Below are positions 1 through 8,599 of a stretch of 25,623 bases of DNA, one piece after another. Both the position numbers and the translations under genes were made by a program. Where the stretch lies: positions 1 through 25,623 of the forward strand of contig DGUQ01000166.1 in NCBI GenBank assembly GCA_002394725.1. The letters run 5' to 3'. The stretch's first letter is position 1; every line of letters starts with the position of its first letter. The stretch is from Ruminococcaceae bacterium UBA4306. Lineage in GTDB: Bacteria > Bacillota > Clostridia > Oscillospirales > Acutalibacteraceae. The notes beneath the pieces were generated by a model, which did no database searches, was not told the DNA's origin, and saw only the letters and a program-made list of their open reading frames with translations.

Positions 1-1374
1 ATGGCGCTGCGACTCAAAGAGGTTCGTGAGCGCGAGGTCATCATCGCAAAGCTGACCGCCGAACTCGAACAGGCAAAGGAACAGATCCGTATCCGCGATA
101 TCAAAATCAAAGAACTGGAATCCGTTATTGCCGCTCTCAAGAAAGAGCTCGAAAATCTCCGTGAAGAGCTTCGCAAGGCTCAGATCCGCATCATGGATCT
201 CGAAAAAGAGGTCGAGGAGCTCAAGGCGCGTATCGCAGAGCTCGAAGCAAAGATCGCCGAACTGGAAGCGACCATCCGCGAGTTAGAGGCACAGATCGCC
301 GCACAGCTTGCGACGATTGCCGCCCTGGAAGGCACCATCGCCGAGCTGCAGGAGCATATCAATAAGCTGAATGCCGAGATCGACGGCCTCAAGGCGAAGA
401 TTGAAGAGCTCAACGGCGTTATCGCAGAGCAGAAGCAGACGATCGCTGAGCGTGACGCGACGATTACTGAACAGCAGGGCGAGATCGGCAAGCTGAATAC
501 ACAGGTCGGCACCTTGACCAACACGATCGGCAATCTGAGCGCCGAGAACTCCGAGCTTAAGATGACGATCGAGGACAATAAGCGTACGATCGCCGAACAG
601 GCTGATGACATTGCCGCCAAGGCAGCGTCCTTGTCCGCCGCGAATGACGCGAACGAAAAGCTGACCGGTAAATATAACAATCTGAAAAGCGACTATGATG
701 CCGCTGTTGATAAATATTCGAACTATCAGCGCGAGATGGATGATCTCAACCGCGTGATCGATGAAGGGAATAGTGAGAAGAAAGAGCTTGAGCATCAGAT
801 TCGCGTTCATCTCAATACGATTTCCGCTAAGAACGCGATCATCGCTACGCTGAATGATGAAAAGTCCGCACTGAGCGAACGTATCGGCGGCGTTGACGCG
901 GTCGAACAGCAGGCGAAGCGTGATATCATGGCGGCTCGTGAACAGGTTTCCGAGATCGAGACCAAGAACGTCGCGTTGAACAATTCTCTGCGCACCCAGA
1001 TCGCTGCGATGAAGTTCCGTGACGATCAGATCGCGGAGTTGCAGGCACAGCTTGAGACCGCTGAACTGACCAAGCAAGCTGAGATCAAAGCGATCCGCGA
1101 AAAGTACGAGAAGCAGATCGAAGACATCCAGTCGCAGTATGAGGTCAAGATCGATACCCTTGAGAACGAAAAGGTTGCAGCCTGCACCTTCTCCGACGAC
1201 CAGAAATACACCATACGCCTCAACGCCGAGAAGAAGGCGATCCAAAAGGATTATGACGTCAAGCTCGCCGACGCTACCAAAAAGGCAAAGAAATTTGTCA
1301 AAAAAGCACGCGTACTCGTCGACGATAAGCCCGAGGCTCTCCTCAATCTCCCCGAGGCAAAGTATTATAAATAA
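1..1374 (+). CDS. Long coiled-coil protein of unknown function (457 residues, possibly 5'-truncated)
   Basis: Almost the whole protein is a charged, Glu/Lys/Ala/Ile-rich alpha-helical sequence with heptad spacing of hydrophobic residues, including many 'xxELExxIAxLE'-type repeats over about residues 1-200. A coiled coil is the only structure I can support. No signal peptide, membrane segment, Walker motif or SMC/RecN head is visible, and the C-terminus is Lys-rich and short, so it is probably cytoplasmic or membrane-peripheral. A single Cys lies near residue 392. The ATG is the first base of the window, so this may be an internal Met and the true N-terminus may lie upstream. The stop is 43 bp before the first exported-protein gene, with no terminator between them, so co-transcription is plausible. 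Codons are visibly more GC-rich than in the exported-protein genes downstream. A structural or scaffold role would be a guess. Confidence 0.75.
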   Translation: MALRLKEVREREVIIAKLTAELEQAKEQIRIRDIKIKELESVIAALKKELENLREELRKAQIRIMDLEKEVEELKARIAELEAKIAELEATIRELEAQIAAQLATIAALEGTIAELQEHINKLNAEIDGLKAKIEELNGVIAEQKQTIAERDATITEQQGEIGKLNTQVGTLTNTIGNLSAENSELKMTIEDNKRTIAEQADDIAAKAASLSAANDANEKLTGKYNNLKSDYDAAVDKYSNYQREMDDLNRVIDEGNSEKKELEHQIRVHLNTISAKNAIIATLNDEKSALSERIGGVDAVEQQAKRDIMAAREQVSEIETKNVALNNSLRTQIAAMKFRDDQIAELQAQLETAELTKQAEIKAIREKYEKQIEDIQSQYEVKIDTLENEKVAACTFSDDQKYTIRLNAEKKAIQKDYDVKLADATKKAKKFVKKARVLVDDKPEALLNLPEAKYYK

Positions 1375-1417
1375 ATTGCCTCGTTAATCAAGAAATACTA
1401 CAGAAAGGAGCGATACT

Positions 1418-2533
1418 ATGAAAAGCCAAAAGCAAAACCGCCATTCTTTAACGGCTAAAGGTATCATGGTATTGCTCTCTTTACTTGTCTTACTATTCGC
1501 GTTTACTTACTCGTGGTTTTCACCCCCGGATAAGCCGGTTGACGCCACCGGAGTAGGCGCGAGCGTGAAGGCAAATGGTGACTTTGAGTATGCAGTAGGG
1601 TTTTATAACAGCGGAACAGCCGGTGATTATAAAGTTACCGAGTTCAGTAACCAAAGCAGTACGCTGAATTTAACGAATCTCCAGGCGAAAGGCGCGAGTG
1701 ACTCCAGTTACAGTAGCTATAACCTATTACACGACTATAAGCCGATTGATGTGACCGGTGACGGAGTGAATTTGATTCGTCCCGCAATGAGCTACGGAAA
1801 CAGTTCTATCAACACTTCATCGCTTAACTATTCTGTAGCAAATCCGAATGAACAGTATATATCTTTTGATTTATATTTCCGCAGTAAATCACAGGGCATC
1901 TCGGTTAAACTTGGTGATGATTCATGGGCAAAGGGTGGCGCTGAGGTTATTTCTGGCGGCAGTATGACCGGTGCGAATGCTACCAATAAGTCTAATTACG
2001 GTAATTTCTCGAAAGATGCTGTTGTGGGTGCTGTAAGAGTTGCGTTTACTAACTATGATTACTCCGCTGAGCTGGACAATATGCCCGGTAACTTAGAAGA
2101 GTATCAGGTGAATTCTCCGCAATTTCTACATAATGAATCCGAGTTCATCTGGTTACCCAGATCGGATTTACATGTTAATACCAATGATACGATGACCGGT
2201 TGGACACTGAATATCAATGATCCGGCTCAGGCTGTCGATCAACAGCATAAATTCTATAATATTTTTAAGTGTCAGCCGGCAAAGGCTGACGGATATCCTT
2301 CTACCGATACTGCTCATTATCATGTTGAAGAGTTATATGATAGCAGCAAGACGGTTACGAAGGATGATCTGGATGCAGAGAGTCAGTCCTTCTCCAATCT
2401 GTCTATGCATTTTGGCGAGTATTATTATACAAAAGTTAATGTTCGTATTTGGATCGAGGGTACTGATAATGAATCTCGTCGCGCGACCTCCGGCGGACAG
2501 TATGAGGTTAACTTCGAGTTTACTACAACTTGA
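1418..2533 (+). CDS. Exported TasA-like surface protein with SipW-type signal (371 residues)
   Basis: The N-terminus has a basic segment, a hydrophobic helix at about residues 15-31 and a TYSWF motif at 30-34. This is the layout of SipW-dependent signal peptides, which are cut next to the aromatic motif. The rest is Ser/Asn/Thr/Tyr-rich and beta-like. Two segments recur in the neighbouring exported proteins: 'AVRVAF' near residue 205 and 'VRIWIEGTD' near 345. I take them as parts of one TasA/camelysin-like beta-sandwich. There is no C-terminal hydrophobic segment and no LPXTG, so it is either released or held by assembly. The ATG follows AAAGGAG (1404-1410) with 7-base spacing. It is the simplest member of the set and could be a major structural subunit. 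The family call is by motif and context only. Confidence 0.75.
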   Translation: MKSQKQNRHSLTAKGIMVLLSLLVLLFAFTYSWFSPPDKPVDATGVGASVKANGDFEYAVGFYNSGTAGDYKVTEFSNQSSTLNLTNLQAKGASDSSYSSYNLLHDYKPIDVTGDGVNLIRPAMSYGNSSINTSSLNYSVANPNEQYISFDLYFRSKSQGISVKLGDDSWAKGGAEVISGGSMTGANATNKSNYGNFSKDAVVGAVRVAFTNYDYSAELDNMPGNLEEYQVNSPQFLHNESEFIWLPRSDLHVNTNDTMTGWTLNINDPAQAVDQQHKFYNIFKCQPAKADGYPSTDTAHYHVEELYDSSKTVTKDDLDAESQSFSNLSMHFGEYYYTKVNVRIWIEGTDNESRRATSGGQYEVNFEFTTT

Positions 2534-2631
2534 TTTATATACTATGTCAATGTTTCATCGTTGATTGAGGATATCGTTATTATTGTTTGACAGTACAGAT
2601 AGGTCAGGCGATTCTTTTCGGAGCAGATTTT

Positions 2632-5600
2632 ATGAGTAGAAATTCATCTAATAAGAAAAAATCTACAAGTAAATATCGTCAGTTCAAGGTTTCTCCTCTG
2701 ATTGCTGTTATTGCGATCATTGAGGTGTTGGTTCTTATTGCTATTTCATCATACGCGTGGTTTATTGTCGTACGCGAGAAGCAGGCTAACACAGGTTTGA
2801 TCTCTGTTGATGCCGATTCCGGCTTGAATATTGATTTCAAAAACGCTAACTATGATGATAATATCAACCTTTGGGATTATGTTGAAGATGATTTTGAATT
2901 CAGCCCCGTAACATCCCTTGATGGACGGAATGTATTTGTTCCCACTTCCGGTACATTCGGTAATGATACAACTAATAAAATCGTTTTTCGTGACGCAACG
3001 ATCAACGATATCAATACTAAGTATGTAGATGTTGACTTTACCCTGACCAATACCAATAACAGTGAAGTTTATGTTTATTTGAATAATGAATCTCATTTCA
3101 GAGTTTATGATAATGCTGTTGCTCAAAATGGGGAAACGATGAAGAACAGCCGCGCTCTGCGTCTTGCGTTCTATACGAATGACGCGAAGCACGGTAATGT
3201 AGGCTCCTCCATTCTTGAGAATACTAACAACGAGAATGCGGCGCTTGATAAACTTGAGAATCGTGTTACCGTATATTTCAACAAACCTTCGCATTGGAAC
3301 AATTGCTATGCCTATATCTGGAAACGTGTTAACTCCACAAACTATGAGGCTGTTTCCTGGCCGGGTAGCGAAATGACACACGTTGCGGGCACCGTATATT
3401 CCTATACATTCTCTAATGTGGAAGAGTATACTAGCATTGTATTTAACAACGGACAAAAAGATAATACAGTTACTTATGACAATTCGCATACTACTACCTA
3501 TACTCAGACTCGAGATCTGAGCATCTATACGCCTTCGAGCAGCTCTGATCCCGCCCATCTGTATGAAGGCAGTGCAGCTGCAAATTCATCCGGTTCAGCG
3601 TATAGGACAAAAACCGTCTATTTCCGCAAGCCGAATGACTGGACTGGAGTTCGCGCTCATGCGTTCAAGGCTTCCGGTCAGACTACATCCTTTACGGATT
3701 ATCCCGGCGATGAATGTACTGACTGCGGCGCGGATATTTATTCTTATACTTTCCCTGAGACCTACAACGGTAATACAATGGGCGGCATTGTTTTCAATAA
3801 CCTTGCCAATCAGAATAACAAGACCGCTGACTTAGCCGCGGATGACGGCGCGCTGTATTATTTCACCAACGGTGGCTCCAACGGTGCATGTACGAGAACG
3901 GAGTATTCCGAGAGTACGGTTTATTTCAACAACATCTTCAACTGGTCTAAACCTTATGTTAAGCTTAGATCGACCGTTTCCGGTCACGTTTCCCGTGTAC
4001 CGATGACAAACCTTTCCGCGGGCGTATATTACGCAACCATCCCCAGCGCCTACAATCAGGTAGCTTTTGAGGATCGCGATGGTTTGAACAACACAACGAC
4101 CGATCAGACGAATCAGTATAAATATACACAGCTGACCACCACAAACGACGGTTATATTTACCGTCCCGATACGTGGACGAATACCGGTTATTCCTTTACA
4201 ACTCCTTTCTCTTACACCGATTATGTAGGTGATGCAGATGGATCCTATGCGGTTATCTCTCCGGGTGTTTCCGCCGGATTCCAGAGATCCTATTCTCCGG
4301 TTGTCGGCGTAGCGGATACAACCGGCGCTCCTCTGCAGGTTGTTCCCGCGTTCGCAAGCTCGATCGATAATTATATCATGCGTTCCGGCAGAGAGATGTT
4401 CCGCATTCCTGCCAATGGCATGCTTGATCTTTCGATGGTCGTATGGCTGGAGGGCACTGATAAGGACTGTACCAACGCCAATTACGCGGCGAAGAATATA
4501 GAATTATATCTGGAGTTCTCTACGTCGATTCCTGCTCAGCAGCGTGATAGTGACTCTCAGGCTTATTACACTTATCGTTTCTTTGATAAGACGCGTGAGT
4601 GCTGGACTTCCGACCGTTTGACGAACGACGCAGGCGTCAGTGTTGCTCCGGTTATGCAGCTTTATGATAATACCGATAAGCGCGGTTATTTGATGCACGC
4701 CGCTTCCACGACCAACAACGGAAACACCCGTAAGGTTGATGTGTGGGAATGCAGCGCACCGGCTACTCTTTATACGGCAGGTCACGATCTTTACTTCCGA
4801 CGTGTTGACCCGTATAATGAAGACGAGGTCTGGAACTACTGGCATCCTGTCAGTCCTCAACAGTGTAACGGTGCTGCTTTGGAGCAATATACTGTCAGCG
4901 GCAAGACGAATTATTACGTCAACTTTACCGCGTTCGCCGACGGCGCTCCCGCCAGCACAGGTGAGTCCGGTATCGAAGGCAATGATAGACCTATCGGAGC
5001 AGCGACAAACGGCGGCACTCCTGCCCAGTCTTGCGGCGGATTGTGGGGTAAGAAAGAGACCAGGCTTCTTACCATTATTGATGGTACCAGCGGACATTGG
5101 TATAACAATAACAAAGCCGTTATGACGCTGAATTATACCTACAGCTATGGTAACAACAAGACGCAGGCGATCGAGTACAAGACGTCCGGTCCTTACTATG
5201 GTCAAATCTATTATGCTGTGGTACCCATTGATATGTATGACAGTACAAGCAAAGCATCCGGTTTCAGTTTCAAGCGTTTTTATGACTTTGATACCGATTA
5301 TGCAATGAATATCAAGAACCGTAATGCCTCGATGACATATTCTGCTAATGATAAATTCACGATATCCGGTGCACTGAAGGGCTATTTTGCTGAGATCAGC
5401 CAGTCGCCTAATAGCACTAAGCAGCAGTGGTTCGGTAAAGATATTCTCTTCTGCAATATCAGTTATACTGACAGCGGTACGGATAAAAACTTGTTTAATG
5501 GCACTAATATTAAATTTAAGCTCCTTTACAAGAATAGCAGCAATCAGAATATCAGCCTAAACAGTAATGCGACTAATGGCTATAATGAATATAATTTCCT

Positions 5601-5889
5601 ATATGATAATAATGGAAGCTTCCAGCACGGCACGAATAAGTATAACGGTTATATCTCTGTTGTACCGTGGAACGCGACAAAGATTCAGGCGGCTCGTTGC
5701 AATATCGATACTACGAATTGGACGACAACCTATAACTGGCTGACTTCCGATTGTACATATGATTCAGCTAATCATAATCTGGTGCTTACGCACTGGAGCG
5801 GCTCGGAGCCTAACAATATTGCGTATGCTTATAATAACTCGGTCGGAACCACGTGGCCGCAGATTCCCGCGACATGGTACCCGGATTGA
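2632..5889 (+). CDS. Exported TasA-like protein with three tandem CBM26-like starch-binding modules (1085 residues)
   Basis: A basic N-terminus, a membrane segment at about residues 22-40 and an SYAWF motif mark a SipW-type export signal. The LRLAF segment lies near residues 176-180 and WLEGTD near 605. Between them are three tandem modules at about 211-300, 326-424 and 427-516. The first matches the starch-binding module 26 pattern closely: VYFNKPxxW, YAYIW, WPGxxMT, then YSYTF and IVFNNGQ. The second keeps VYFRKPNDW and YPG. The third keeps only the general frame. The C-terminal 450 residues hold further beta-rich repeats (for example 'DLYFRRVDPY' and 'IIDGTSGHWY') that I cannot assign. An in-frame TTG at 2587 would add 15 residues, but the ATG at 2632 has GGAG 8 bases upstream and puts the basic segment at the N-terminus. 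No catalytic glycosidase domain is visible. Likely role: surface binding of starch or a similar glucan. Confidence 0.78.
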   Translation: MSRNSSNKKKSTSKYRQFKVSPLIAVIAIIEVLVLIAISSYAWFIVVREKQANTGLISVDADSGLNIDFKNANYDDNINLWDYVEDDFEFSPVTSLDGRNVFVPTSGTFGNDTTNKIVFRDATINDINTKYVDVDFTLTNTNNSEVYVYLNNESHFRVYDNAVAQNGETMKNSRALRLAFYTNDAKHGNVGSSILENTNNENAALDKLENRVTVYFNKPSHWNNCYAYIWKRVNSTNYEAVSWPGSEMTHVAGTVYSYTFSNVEEYTSIVFNNGQKDNTVTYDNSHTTTYTQTRDLSIYTPSSSSDPAHLYEGSAAANSSGSAYRTKTVYFRKPNDWTGVRAHAFKASGQTTSFTDYPGDECTDCGADIYSYTFPETYNGNTMGGIVFNNLANQNNKTADLAADDGALYYFTNGGSNGACTRTEYSESTVYFNNIFNWSKPYVKLRSTVSGHVSRVPMTNLSAGVYYATIPSAYNQVAFEDRDGLNNTTTDQTNQYKYTQLTTTNDGYIYRPDTWTNTGYSFTTPFSYTDYVGDADGSYAVISPGVSAGFQRSYSPVVGVADTTGAPLQVVPAFASSIDNYIMRSGREMFRIPANGMLDLSMVVWLEGTDKDCTNANYAAKNIELYLEFSTSIPAQQRDSDSQAYYTYRFFDKTRECWTSDRLTNDAGVSVAPVMQLYDNTDKRGYLMHAASTTNNGNTRKVDVWECSAPATLYTAGHDLYFRRVDPYNEDEVWNYWHPVSPQQCNGAALEQYTVSGKTNYYVNFTAFADGAPASTGESGIEGNDRPIGAATNGGTPAQSCGGLWGKKETRLLTIIDGTSGHWYNNNKAVMTLNYTYSYGNNKTQAIEYKTSGPYYGQIYYAVVPIDMYDSTSKASGFSFKRFYDFDTDYAMNIKNRNASMTYSANDKFTISGALKGYFAEISQSPNSTKQQWFGKDILFCNISYTDSGTDKNLFNGTNIKFKLLYKNSSNQNISLNSNATNGYNEYNFLYDNNGSFQHGTNKYNGYISVVPWNATKIQAARCNIDTTNWTTTYNWLTSDCTYDSANHNLVLTHWSGSEPNNIAYAYNNSVGTTWPQIPATWYPD

Positions 5890-5925
5890 TCCGTAATCGA
5901 TAAATAATTCAGAAAGGTGGTGGTA

Positions 5926-8484
5926 ATGATGAAAAATAACAAAAAACTCAGCGTAAGACAGCAGCTTGAAGCCAAAGCCCGTTCCAAGCACTCTGCTCTC
6001 TATACTTTAATCGCGGCTGTCGCGATCATCGAATGCCTGATTCTCATTTCATTTACCACCTTCAGCTGGATTGAAACAGCGTCCTCTCTGATTATCAAAA
6101 CGGGTAATAAGTATCTCACTGATTCATTTGACACCCGTATCCCGATTTCAAATCCTTTGAAATATGAGTTTATCGTTGGAAGTTCTTCATCAAGCTCACT
6201 TGATTCCAATATTTCCGATCTGAATAACTATTTCAGCTATTCAGGAGAGAGCCGGAGCAAGAATCTCTATCGCTTCTCCCGTGCTTCGTCTGTTGACGGC
6301 AAAACCTTCTTCTTCCCGAAGAAGACTAATCTTAAGCCGAATGAATCAGGCTATCGTCAGGGAGATATTATTGACAGTAACGCGGAGTATACCCATTTTG
6401 ACTTTGTTGTCAACAACAAGGGTGCCGCGAAGAATCACAAGTTAAAATTCTATTTTGCGGAACAGGATCTGTTCACGGTCACGAATAATACATCGAATTT
6501 GAGTGACAGTGATCTTGAGATCATCAAAAACGCAATGCGTATCTCGTTCCAGTCCGGAAACGGTACTCCCAAGATCTATTCCGCTGCTGCTGCAACCTAT
6601 AATGCGGTCAATACTACCACGGGCGGTACCGGATCGGTCACGACCACACAGATCGTTTCCGGTGATTCACTGAAGCTCTTTACTCTGGGTAAAAACTCGG
6701 AACAGAACATATCTATCCGCATCTGGTTGGAGGATAAAGCTGCCGGTCTGAGCGGTATTTCCGGTACAGATTTAGCAGGAGTTGATATCAAGATCAATCT
6801 CAGGCTTTCTTATAGTGAGAACGATTATGATTTTCTCTACTTTGATGACTATACCTTCTCCTCCGGCAAGAACAATAAGGATAATATCGGCGGTCATTTG
6901 ACCGGTGATTATCCCGAGGATAACACCCATCGAATGTTCTTCGTCTATCAGGAAAGCACAAACGGCGCCAATCGCCATGTCTATCCGATGACGATTGATA
7001 ATTCCGGCTCCAATGTTGATGCAAACTGCTGGGTGACCTGTGACGGTTCCGGCAACCCGGCGACTACGCTTCCCGATATTACCTCTTATCCGTATATTAC
7101 TCGTTTGACAGACGGGACCACCACCTTGTCTAAGAACGCATTGAAGTACTCTTACTTCGGTTATGGTAATTACAGCCTGAGCAGTTACACAAGTAATGGC
7201 TCCACTGCACTTCCGAGCAATATCATCTATAAGTGGTATCTCAATGATGTCAAGGCGGATACCAATAGTGAGATGCGTTACAGCGCTTACAGCGCCACCT
7301 CCGCTTCGGAGGGTGCCGGCGGATGGTCGTATGTGACTCCGCTGTCGATGGTTTATTTCCGTGATCTTGCGACAGGTGTTACTGAAAACGATTATAATAA
7401 CGGTGCTAATCAGAACTTTAAGTATATCACCCATGCGGTGAACGCAGCGTCTGACACAGAATCCACCGATAGTCGCAGTGATGTCATGTATGTGAATACG
7501 ACCGATAGCGATGCTGCAAAAAATACGGCAACGCTTTACTTTGATAAGACAGCTGATGACGGTGAAGGTCTGTTCAAATCGTGGGTTCCCACCGATTGGA
7601 TTGAGAATCAGTATTTCAAGTTCTACTACTGTCCCGGTGGTTCCTACGCGAATCCTGCGATCACATGGACGAACAACGTCAAAGCCTCTAAGCCCTCTTC
7701 CACAACGAGTTATATCTACACCGCTCTGGGCTATAGTGAGAATAAAACTAACGCATCGGGCAACAACCGTACCGGCTCCGGTACATGGCGTGAAATAGAG
7801 ACCAATCCCGTTTTCTTCTCTGCTGAATTGATTGATAATGTCGCGACTTCTGCGCACCGTTATCAGGTTGGCGTTAAGATCGAGGGTGCGGACGACTATT
7901 CCTACTATACGCTGATCCCTGACGAGTCGAACATGAAGTTCTATGCTTATCTGCCTAAGGCGGGTACTAATTCCAATCCGCAGGATGATTACAGCGCTGG
8001 CGACATCATGTTCCACCGAGCTGCTTCTGTGGGAATAGAAAGCTCTGACGCGATTTGGCTAGCCAATCTCCGTAAAGGCAGCGACACCTTCTATCCGGTC
8101 AAGATCGATTCCTCCGCGACGTCCTCGGATTACACACGCGGTTATTGGAATATTTCGGTCATCGTTGACGGCACCTGGGAGCACTTCTTCTGGGATTACG
8201 GTGACATAGCAAACGCGAATGATGACAAGGTGCTCGGAACCTTCTCCTACAATACGACCGGACATACCGGTTCACCTTCTTATACCAACATCACCCCGAA
8301 TAAGATTGATGAGTATCGTTGGTACGTTCCGCTTGATAATTTGGCAACGATACCGGAGTATGTTTATTATAAGTGGGTTCCCTATGAGGGTACGGAATTC
8401 AAATACAGTCAAAAGGTTTCTGACGGAATCTACTGTGTGATCACAGAGTCGCCGGATGCAACTCCCGCTAACGCGTTTGATTGA
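5926..8484 (+). CDS. Exported TasA-like large surface protein (852 residues)
   Basis: A basic N-terminus is followed by a membrane helix at about residues 26-43 and the aromatic motif TFSWIE, a variant of the YSWF motif of its neighbours. The shared segments are present close together, 'AMRISF' near 203 and 'IRIWLED' near 267, so the TasA-like part is uninterrupted here, unlike in the preceding protein. About 570 further residues follow. They are rich in Asn/Ser/Thr/Tyr and aromatic residues, with a pattern like 'ATLYFDKT' and no recognised enzyme motif. No C-terminal anchor is seen. GTG codons at 5917 and 5920 are in frame, but they overlap the ribosome site AAAGG at 5913-5917, so the first ATG (5926) is preferred. 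It lies 36 bp after the preceding stop, consistent with an operon. The function of the C-terminal region is unknown. Confidence 0.72.
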   Translation: MMKNNKKLSVRQQLEAKARSKHSALYTLIAAVAIIECLILISFTTFSWIETASSLIIKTGNKYLTDSFDTRIPISNPLKYEFIVGSSSSSSLDSNISDLNNYFSYSGESRSKNLYRFSRASSVDGKTFFFPKKTNLKPNESGYRQGDIIDSNAEYTHFDFVVNNKGAAKNHKLKFYFAEQDLFTVTNNTSNLSDSDLEIIKNAMRISFQSGNGTPKIYSAAAATYNAVNTTTGGTGSVTTTQIVSGDSLKLFTLGKNSEQNISIRIWLEDKAAGLSGISGTDLAGVDIKINLRLSYSENDYDFLYFDDYTFSSGKNNKDNIGGHLTGDYPEDNTHRMFFVYQESTNGANRHVYPMTIDNSGSNVDANCWVTCDGSGNPATTLPDITSYPYITRLTDGTTTLSKNALKYSYFGYGNYSLSSYTSNGSTALPSNIIYKWYLNDVKADTNSEMRYSAYSATSASEGAGGWSYVTPLSMVYFRDLATGVTENDYNNGANQNFKYITHAVNAASDTESTDSRSDVMYVNTTDSDAAKNTATLYFDKTADDGEGLFKSWVPTDWIENQYFKFYYCPGGSYANPAITWTNNVKASKPSSTTSYIYTALGYSENKTNASGNNRTGSGTWREIETNPVFFSAELIDNVATSAHRYQVGVKIEGADDYSYYTLIPDESNMKFYAYLPKAGTNSNPQDDYSAGDIMFHRAASVGIESSDAIWLANLRKGSDTFYPVKIDSSATSSDYTRGYWNISVIVDGTWEHFFWDYGDIANANDDKVLGTFSYNTTGHTGSPSYTNITPNKIDEYRWYVPLDNLATIPEYVYYKWVPYEGTEFKYSQKVSDGIYCVITESPDATPANAFD

Positions 8485-8510
8485 TACTTGATTAGGTCGA
8501 CGCGTTAGCG
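8466..8510 (+). other. Perfect 11-bp stem-loop spanning the stop codon of the 852-residue gene
   Basis: CGCTAACGCGT (8466-8476) and ACGCGTTAGCG (8500-8510) are exact reverse complements with a 23-base loop containing the TGA at 8482-8484. No T-run follows, so it does not look like an intrinsic terminator. A second hairpin with 7-bp arms (8530-8536 and 8544-8550) lies just downstream. Either could stabilise or process the mRNA between two operon genes. Confidence 0.5.
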
Positions 8511-8599
8511 TGACCGTAACATTGTTTTCATAATCGGAAGTAACGATTATATGATGATTTGATTTGTCGATCAAAATACTGAACGAAAGGAGTGTTAAC

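Noticed and set aside
283..1245. Minus-strand open frame opposite the coiled-coil gene
   Set aside because: Leu/Asp/Arg-rich antisense of a repetitive Glu/Lys-rich coiled coil; no ribosome site or domain.
2587..2615. TTGACA at 2587 as a -35 of an internal promoter, and the TTG there as a start codon
   Set aside because: The 17-bp-spaced -10 would be GATTCT, a poor match, and the ATG at 2632 has a better ribosome site.
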